Part shown: in pieces, positions 28,701 through 37,247 of the stretch
How the letters are laid out: every line of letters starts with the position of its first letter
Numbering within the stretch: the stretch's first letter is position 1
NCBI GenBank assembly: GCA_034008185.1
Contig: CM067086.1
Location: forward strand, 69,548,286-69,612,285
From: Gorsachius magnificus
Taxonomy: Eukaryota; Chordata; Aves; Pelecaniformes; Ardeidae
Direction: 5' to 3'
DNA: 64,000 nucleotides
Notes under the pieces: generated by a model
Seen by the model: only the letters and a program-made list of their open reading frames with translations
Told to the model about the DNA's origin: nothing
Databases searched by the model: none
Position numbers and translations under genes: made by a program

Positions 28701-31700
28701 AGCTTCAGAGGAATCACCAATGAAGACTCTATAATGAGAGAAATAAACCTCCTGGCAGAAATTCTGGAGAGCCCTGAGTTATGTTTGCAGGATACGTTCA
28801 TCATTGCAGGATATACAAATCCAGCTGCTGCCAATCGACACAACGAGATATGGTTCCTTCAAAGACCATAGCCTCCCATTTCTGGTGCTTGTCAGGCACA
28901 AGAATCAGTTCTGTTGTACTGGCAGAATCTCACAGGTCAATCACATGAGACTAGATGTCAAACCCTCAAAGATTTTAGAAGTGTGGCTTTAGCTGGTTTA
29001 GCAAGGCAATCACTCCAACTTCACAGTCAGAGGTAACACCCGAAACATACAATTTCCTATGTCAACCTTTACAGTTTTTATGGAGATTTTTAGCACTTTA
29101 AAAATTAGTTCACCTTATCTTATTTTACAAGATAAGGGAGACAAAGACCTCTCTCCTCATCCACTGACCAGCATCTCTAGACCGCTTGTGGCTTGGGACG
29201 GTCCTAGGGGAGATCCCAGAGCCCCTGCTCTGGGCACCTAGTGCTGCACCAGCTACACAAAGACCCTGCTGGGGCTTTCAGTGGGACACACATTAAAACC
29301 ACCTCACACATGCAGGCTGTGCTTCAGAAAAATATCATTCAGGTCTGAATTTCTGAAGAGAACTACCAAATTTAGACCACTGGGATTAAAGCAAGGAGTA
29401 AGATTAGGCCAGTGCTGACTGCCTTTAGCATCATCACCTGTGGAGCTGAGATCCCTAATGCTTACCTCAAAAAGCATTCAACCAAAGCACTTTTAACCTT
29501 GAGAAGAGACCAAGGCGGCAGGACAGTCCTAATGCTCTTTAAAGCCCTGACAGCAGAAGTTACAGGTTACCTTAATCACACACTCATAGTAATCCCATGA
29601 CTGCGTGTGGCATTCCCAGACAAAAAGCGGTTACTCTTAACTCTTCAGTTCTCTGAATGCTTTCACCTTATAACTTTGCTGAATGTTAAAAGACTGCAGC
29701 TGAAGTAATTTGCTCAGTGCTTTTTACACTCTTCTGGCAGCACCACACTATTAGTGTCAGAAATGACACAAATATTTCACAGAATCACAGAAAAGAATTT
29801 AGCTAGAAGAGACCTCTGGCAGTCACCTGGTCCAGCCCTCTGCTGCGAGAGGGGCCAGTGCTGCCGGCAGAGCAGGCTGCGCCGCGCCTCACGCAGTTGG
29901 ATTTTGAGCATCTCCAGGGATGAGGAGCCCATAACCCCTCTGGGCCCTGTTTCAGTATTTGACCACCCTCACTGTGAGAATTTTTCTTCTTAATATCTAA
30001 TTTTCCATGTTGCAGCTTCTTTCTTTTACCCTTTATATCCACATGATAATTCTTTGAGTAGACAACTGCTAGCACACAGTGACTGAAAGACAAGCTCACG
30101 TAGTTCTACACGCATCAGAAAGTCTGAAAGCGGCACTCAACGCTTTGCTACGTACTACGGTTAAAGAGCCCCTGCTGCACTTTAGAATCAGGGTAGGAAA
30201 CAGTTTTGCTCTCAAAAATCCCTTCGTAATATCTCCCCTTACAGATGCGACGGTAGAGTTTAATCTTGATAGAAGTAAATGTCATCTTATATAAAAGTTT
30301 CATGAAGTACTATTGTAAGCGTTATTTATTGATGATAGGATTTAGGTTTTTGTGTTCTTCAGTTACAACATACAAAACCGCAACCAGAGTCAGTGCCCGC
30401 TAGCTTACAGGAGAGCTAATTGGCAAACAAAATGGATTTATGTAGTACTGCTGACTGAATAAACATACCGGTCTCAAGAACTTTAAGCCTCCTGGTTCCA
30501 CAAGGCTCTCTGCTGCACAAAACTGACTTAACACTTAACCTAAAACCTCTTGCTGAGCAGCAGGATCAGAGAGTGCCAGCTGGCTCCGGCCGATTGTGCT
30601 TATACAGGACCAAGGTGCTCTCTGGTGGTTGCTGCCCACAGGGATTACTGGGGGAGACAGCAAAGAGAAAGGGGGGAAAGGGAAAAAAAAAAAAAAAAAA
30701 AAATTGGAAATAGAGGAAATAAAGCAATCCTCACTTTCTTCTTCTGAATGTCTGATACCCTTAGCTGTTCAGTTATCCTGCACTAGTCCAGCACAGACAT
30801 TTGTATTGACACAAATCCTTGGATGTTAAACTGACTGGGACGGGGGCAGAATCTCAAAAAATACTGTGGGCTTGGGGTCTTTCTGGTTCCAACCAGGAAG
30901 CTATCAAATCTGTTTTGCCAGGTGACAGCACAAATGCTTGTGCCAGTTGTGGCCACAACTAGGAACCACTTTGCTTGATGTTCCAATTTAAATGCTCGTC
31001 AAATTATTTCTTACTGAACAAGATGACGAAGGTACCGGTCATGTCTTTTATTCCTCTCAGTTTGTTCAAGATATGGGATCACAGCCAGGGAAAAAAATTC
31101 AGACTTCCTTTTCAATATGTTGAATTATTTCCCATTTGATTTTTATTTCTTTCGCTTTTTATTTATTTTTAACATCTCCTCAGATTGTTGGAAATGCCAG
31201 CCGGTATTAAAGTGAAAGCTAACAAATTAATGGAAAATAATAAAAAGTTTTTAAAAACTGAGTTGAGTAGAAGGGCCAGGGAGGTATTAAATAACATGTT
31301 TTGTTTTGCCCTCACCCCTCCCCCCCCCAAATTTTTAGAAGAGCAAATAAAAACAATTTCCACCTTTGACAAGATTTTGTGACAAATAAAAGTTTCTGCA
31401 ATTTGATTGCATTTGCCAGTTCTAGAAATTATTTTAGTTCTTTGGCACAATAAAGGTCAAATAGCTAATGGAAGTAGTTAAATCATCTCGCCATAAAGTA
31501 CCAGTTTGTACATACTTCACATTTTAAATGTCTACTGCAAAAAGCATTTGCTGTGTGTATTCCCGTAGGCAATCTTCACCTAAATACTTCTGTGACTCAG
31601 CTACTTGTGGGCATGTTATAGAAACATCTTTGTTACTGAAACATAAAAGTCAGTGCATCTGAATGTGCTGATATCCTAACTGCAGCAAAGTGTTCAGTGT

Positions 31701-34700
31701 TGTTTTATGTAAAACCATGAATTCCAAGATAGTATTTATTTTGACTTACGTTAGACAGCTTCTGCTGCTGAGAAAGAACCAATTAATCTCCAGTTTGAAG
31801 ATACACTTTATGGCTATGGAACATTGTACCAGCTTCTGTAAATGGCTCTCACAATGCACAAAGAATTGCGTTTTTTCACTGACACACGATGAAGTTGACT
31901 TAATAAGTTACACCACTGGATGCCAAGGAAATTACTTAACTATTACTCAAATCTATCATTTCAGAAAGTTTGACAACATCATGTTAAGCGTGATTACCCA
32001 ACTCCTGTTAGCAGAGTAGGTATTTTATTATCCATCTGTGGCTCTACTTTGTAAGCCATTAATGAATGGATTTTCATTTTTAATTTTAAATTATTAGATT
32101 TCCAGTACTCAAGGGAGATAATAAAACAGAATTCACCCATATTTTTTGAAGATTAAATGATGTAGCCTTAACAGATAAATGTTGTCCTGCATACTGTGTA
32201 TTTTTCAAACAAGCATTAGTGCCTAAAAAGTTTATTCCAGCTATTGTGATACTCAGGGCCTTGCTTATTGTATGTATACAAATATAAACAATTTTTCCGG
32301 CATTGTTGCATTGTGCTGTTTTACACTGTCCTTCATTTTCACTGAAATGTCGTCTTGTTTACTGTTTGTCAAAATTAAAGATAAAGATTTTATTGCGCAG
32401 AGTACACCTGGCTTTCATTTTCATAACAGACATACAAGTCCTTTTGCTATCTTTCCTTTGAATACAAACAGCAGCAGTCACCAGTTACTGTTCTGATTTT
32501 ACAAAAGCCATTTAAGCCCCAAATTTGACATTTGACTAAGACCCCGAACCCACACTTTCTTCGAAATAAACGCCGACATTTGGAGCTACGCGTCTCCGTG
32601 CTGCAGCCAGTGGGTCTGCTAGCAACCTCACTCCTCCTCACTGCAGAAACCACCCACAACCCCACTTTTGTCAAGCGTCCAGCACAGTCTCCCACAATTC
32701 TGACTGCAGCACAGACTGGGGTAGGACTGGTTTCATAACCAAGCTGTAGAAAAGCAGTTCTTAACAAAGAGGGAGGTATGTATTGGAGTTTTCTCCTAAA
32801 TCCTGGTGTCATTCAGAACATACTTCACGACTGAGTCTTTTGGCAGGGGACAAGGATAATGCAACACATGCCTGTTGCTTCTGTGGCCGCACTCACATAC
32901 CTCTCCTGACCTCAAACCCCTCAGAAGCCAAAACACAGGAGCACAGTAAACAGCATAATTTAACTTCAGGGCATGGCTGAGGTCCATCGTATTTTCTAAG
33001 GAGAGCAGTAGCAATAGAAATGCAAATACCAGATCAAAGAAAGGAAATGGAAACCACTGAAGCCACAGTGATGGTTTAGTCAAGGTTTGTCTGTACTCCT
33101 CAATTACACCAGACTAGCCAAACCTACATGCTTATTTCAAGCTTAAATCTCAAGTAAAACGCCTCCAGTTAAATCCCTGCACTCAATACAAGCATTCAGA
33201 GCCACCTGTAGTGATGCAAAACTACCTTTGAAGTTCTTGCTAGCTTACCAGTGGAACCTCATTTAAATAGCCTCTCCGGTTACTGGTTTGAAAACAGCTG
33301 ATCTAAGTCAAAAAAAAAAAAATTTCCTTCCAATGGTCTTCACATAATAACCAAAATCATTAAACTTTAACCAAAGACAGACTCTAAGGCCAACAGTCTG
33401 ATACTAACTTAATCCTAATTTTCTTAATGTCTCTTACTAAAAGAACAACATAAATTTTGAACTTTTCAAAGTGGTTTCTTATGTAACACCATTTGTCTAC
33501 TAGCACCTTACCAAAAAGACACAGACCATTAAGTCATCATTGACTGCCTAACAGTTCAGGTCCCTGCTAACCTGTCCTATATTTGGACAGTACCTACTGG
33601 TAACAAAAGAAAAGAAAAAAGCTCTTAAGAGAAAAACAGGGAAAAAAACCAAAACAACCCAAACACAAAAAACCTACCAAACAGAAAAATCAAGAACTAA
33701 GTGCACTTACAGATGACTTAAAGCTCTAAAGAATATTCTTAATCAGAGAAAATGTTTCAGTCAACATGCAGTTATGAACATACAGTTATGAAATTAAGGC
33801 TGGCAATAACCTGGACAACACAAGCATGGTCATTTCAACATCTTAATGCTACTAAATTCAGATGTCTTCAGTTTAGGTCTCATGTCAATTTTGCAAGGAC
33901 TCCTGAAAGAGGATGAGAAAACTAATTCAATTGAAAATTTTCCACCAGAGCTTTTTAAGTTATTGCAAGGTAACAGGTATCATTGGTGCAAAGTGAAACA
34001 GCAGCTGCTGTAGTTGAAACCATGGGGTTTTTAATTTGCCTTACACTCAAAGGCAAAGTAAATTGCATAGGAAAGTGTTACAGTTACAAGTTATTGCTAG
34101 TCTGGATACAGATGTTAAAATAGGAAGGGAGGTTATATATTTAGTGACACTGTCCATTTAACAATAAAGAAATGCAACAACTCACCCGGATGTAAGTATT
34201 CTGAATTTCTACCAATTCTTCACCAAGTGGAACAACAATTTTTTCCACTTGTCGCTCATGAGAATAGGGCTGAATTTCCGGAGAATCTTCAGCACATAGC
34301 TCTATCTGAGCAATGAGTAAGTTGGAAATAACTTGCTGCACAGCCTGTGATAAAAAAAAGACCGTATTTGCTTGTTAACACTCCAATAATGCAAGTCAAT
34401 ATCACATGAAAGTAACTACTTCCATATTTTAACAGGCCTTGAATATAATCGTACCTAGTACCTCTAGATGAGAAATGAAAGACTCTCCACTTAAAGATCT
34501 CAGGTAGTATACCAAGAGCCAACATGGTAAGTTCATGAATGCAAAATGCATGCAATTGCACGAGGGCTGGAGTGGCGGAACTCTCCCTTTGGTTTTGGGT
34601 ATACCATGAAATACCTGATGAGAAGTAACCTGGAGCTAGGAGCTTAAAATGAATTTAGATGTCCATCTGCCACAGACTGAAAGCCTAAGCCTTACTTACA

Positions 34701-37214
34701 TTTAGCCAATGCACTGAACACAACATGAAAGCCATTTTGCATTGAGAGCATATTCTTTTTGGTTCAAGTAGATCTGCATACTCAAAAACCAGAAAGTATT
34801 ATTGCCTTCTAGAAAGGTCAGGAAACAAATAATACAAAGCCTAGAGCATGAAAAAGACAGAGCCTCAACAATTAATGGACTATAAAGAGATTCATTTTTT
34901 ATGTGGAATTCTAATAGACTTCAGTATCCTGCACGATGTTCAAACTGTATCAAATGGTATTAAACACAACTTCTACCAAAACTTTATTATTCCAACCACG
35001 CAAGTCGATTGGACTCACCTTTGTATCGCTGCCTGGTGTGGCACTTAGGGCTAAGATCCGAAATTGATTTGTGTATTTGCTTAGTTCCCTTACGACCTAA
35101 GGACAGGAAAGTTTCTGTCAATATCTTTACAGGAGATTATTTGCTTATACAAACTATGTTGTTGAAAATATCCACTAAGTAGAAAGAGCTTAACAAAATA
35201 TTCTAAAAAGACTATATCTAAATGCAAGTGGGAACCAGGAACTGTTCAGTTTATAACCATTTTATCTAAGAACACTTCGTCTTGATTAAGTATATTACTT
35301 ACATAAGTCCCATTCAGCAGAACAACCTTGGTAATTTATGAAATGATTCTTCACTTGATTTAACAAAAAGGTTAACAGCACACTAACTTAAGTGAGGTGC
35401 CAAAAAATAAGTTTGAAGAACTACTCTTAAAAAAAAAAAAAAAAAGGTAAATCATGGATGATTAGTCCCATGAAATCTGAACAGAAATTAGATGACAACC
35501 ACCACGCCAACCAGCATTCAGCTGAGTCTCACTGAAAAATGCTGCATTAGCAGTTGGGAGAATGGCTGAATATTCCTTAGACTCACCCAGGTTCTCATTT
35601 GACAACCCTCCCTAAAACCAAAACTGGGACAAGCAAAATAGCTGCTGAACATTCACACGAGAACCAAATTGCCTCCCTATGTCATCTTCCCACAGGGCTG
35701 AACTCTGCCAGGGCTATCAGCAAGCACCACACCTCCTGACCAACCACCCTGCACTGCACAGGGAGGGGAGGGAACCAACAAAAATGACAAGCAATATAAC
35801 ATAACATAAAAGCTACAGTGAATAAGTGAACAGAGACTGAGGAGGAATTGAATTTGTGTTGATAGTTCTACTGAAAATCATGCAAAGGTATAGCTAAAAT
35901 TGAGAACAAAGCCTGCCGGTTTCACAGCCATGGGGACTGACAAGGGGTGATGGAAGAGATTAGTCTCAGCTGTAGCTAAGACAACTCAAAAGCTAACACA
36001 CACATGTCTTGGCTCTATGTTACAGAGCGACTCACATAACAGCAAAATATTTTAAGAAAAGATTTTTATACAGTATTTTGAAATAAAATAACCTATAAGC
36101 TTAATTTTTTTGAAAATGAAAATGCTATCGTTCTGAAAAATGACAGCAGAAAACTGCAACACTGGCAAACCCACATGTATGGTTTTAACTCAGCAACCTA
36201 CCATCTCTTTTCCAGCATGCCACGTCAGACAAGCGCTAAAAAATACCTACATTCCTCTAAAGAGGCCTAGTAAGCAACTAGACACAACTCCATATATGTT
36301 CACAGTCAATGTCTCCAGTATATAAAACTGTAACTTTCTTTAAGGTCACATAACTGCTATGAGGAGATGAAGCCAAGATAACGCAATAAACTCTTTGCTA
36401 ATCAAGTCAAAGTCCCATTTCAAAAAGAAATCTTGAACTCGTTTTACTAACATAAAGAACTTTACAAAAAAAGCCCACATTTTTTTTCTGAAAAGAATAC
36501 CTTCCCCCATTTAAGAGGTATTCCAACACAGCACAAACACACCAGAGTACACCTGCAAATACAAACACAGCTGAAAGAAACAGCATAGTGACTTTCTTTT
36601 TAGTTACCCCAGTCAAAAAAATATTTTGAAACAAAAATTAAAATTTTATTCATACATTAAAAGAATTCCCACCTGACCTTACCAAGGTTTAATACTGAAA
36701 AACGAGGCACTGATGACGTAGAGGACTGTTTGATCTCTTTCATACACAGCTAAGGACCTAAAGGACAATCTCTCTACAGCAATGACGACAGTCACACTTT
36801 ATGGAGAGCCTGTAAGTGATTTTGGGGGAGGTTTTTTGTAATCATGAGATTACAAAAATGATTCCAGCATTACCTGACAGTAGGCATGATTTCCAAGGGC
36901 TTTGTGGGCTTCATCAATGACCAAACATTTAATCTCTACAGCAGGACACGTTCCACGAGAAAGATCATTCACCATTATTTGAGGCGTAAGGAAAAAGACT
37001 CTCTTGGTAGTCCACAGTTCCCTCCGACTGAGGGCTTGGGTTCCCCCTGAAAATTAAAGAAATAACATGAGCGAACCGTTCTGCTGAGAACACACCACAA
37101 CACACGACCCAAGAACAATGGCAGAAGGACGATGGGGCTGGCAGGCACGCGTCAGCTTTGGGAAACGAAAGCCTTTTAAAGCAGCGTGCACCTTGATGCT
37201 AGTCCCATTTTCAG

Positions 37215-37247
<33 letters not shown>

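Larger units (their letters stand above)
9749..34185. other. FANCM intron 4, 24.4 kb (host of the nested gene)
   Basis: Apart from the SOUL-family gene it holds CR1 fragments (near 17.4, 23.6, 24.5 and 29.8 kb), a solo LTR (19.9-20.5 kb), a MIR-like SINE (22.1 kb), a 14-G run at 12021-12034 and a 33-A run at 16748-16780. I see no gene in 9749-17400 or 30500-34185. Open frames around 11.5, 13.7-14.1 and 16.2-16.8 kb have no recognisable family or splice context. Confidence 0.8.

Noticed and set aside
30945..30960. 16-bp perfect palindrome AGTTGTGGCCACAACT
   Set aside because: Short enough to occur by chance in 64 kb and has no flanking signal.
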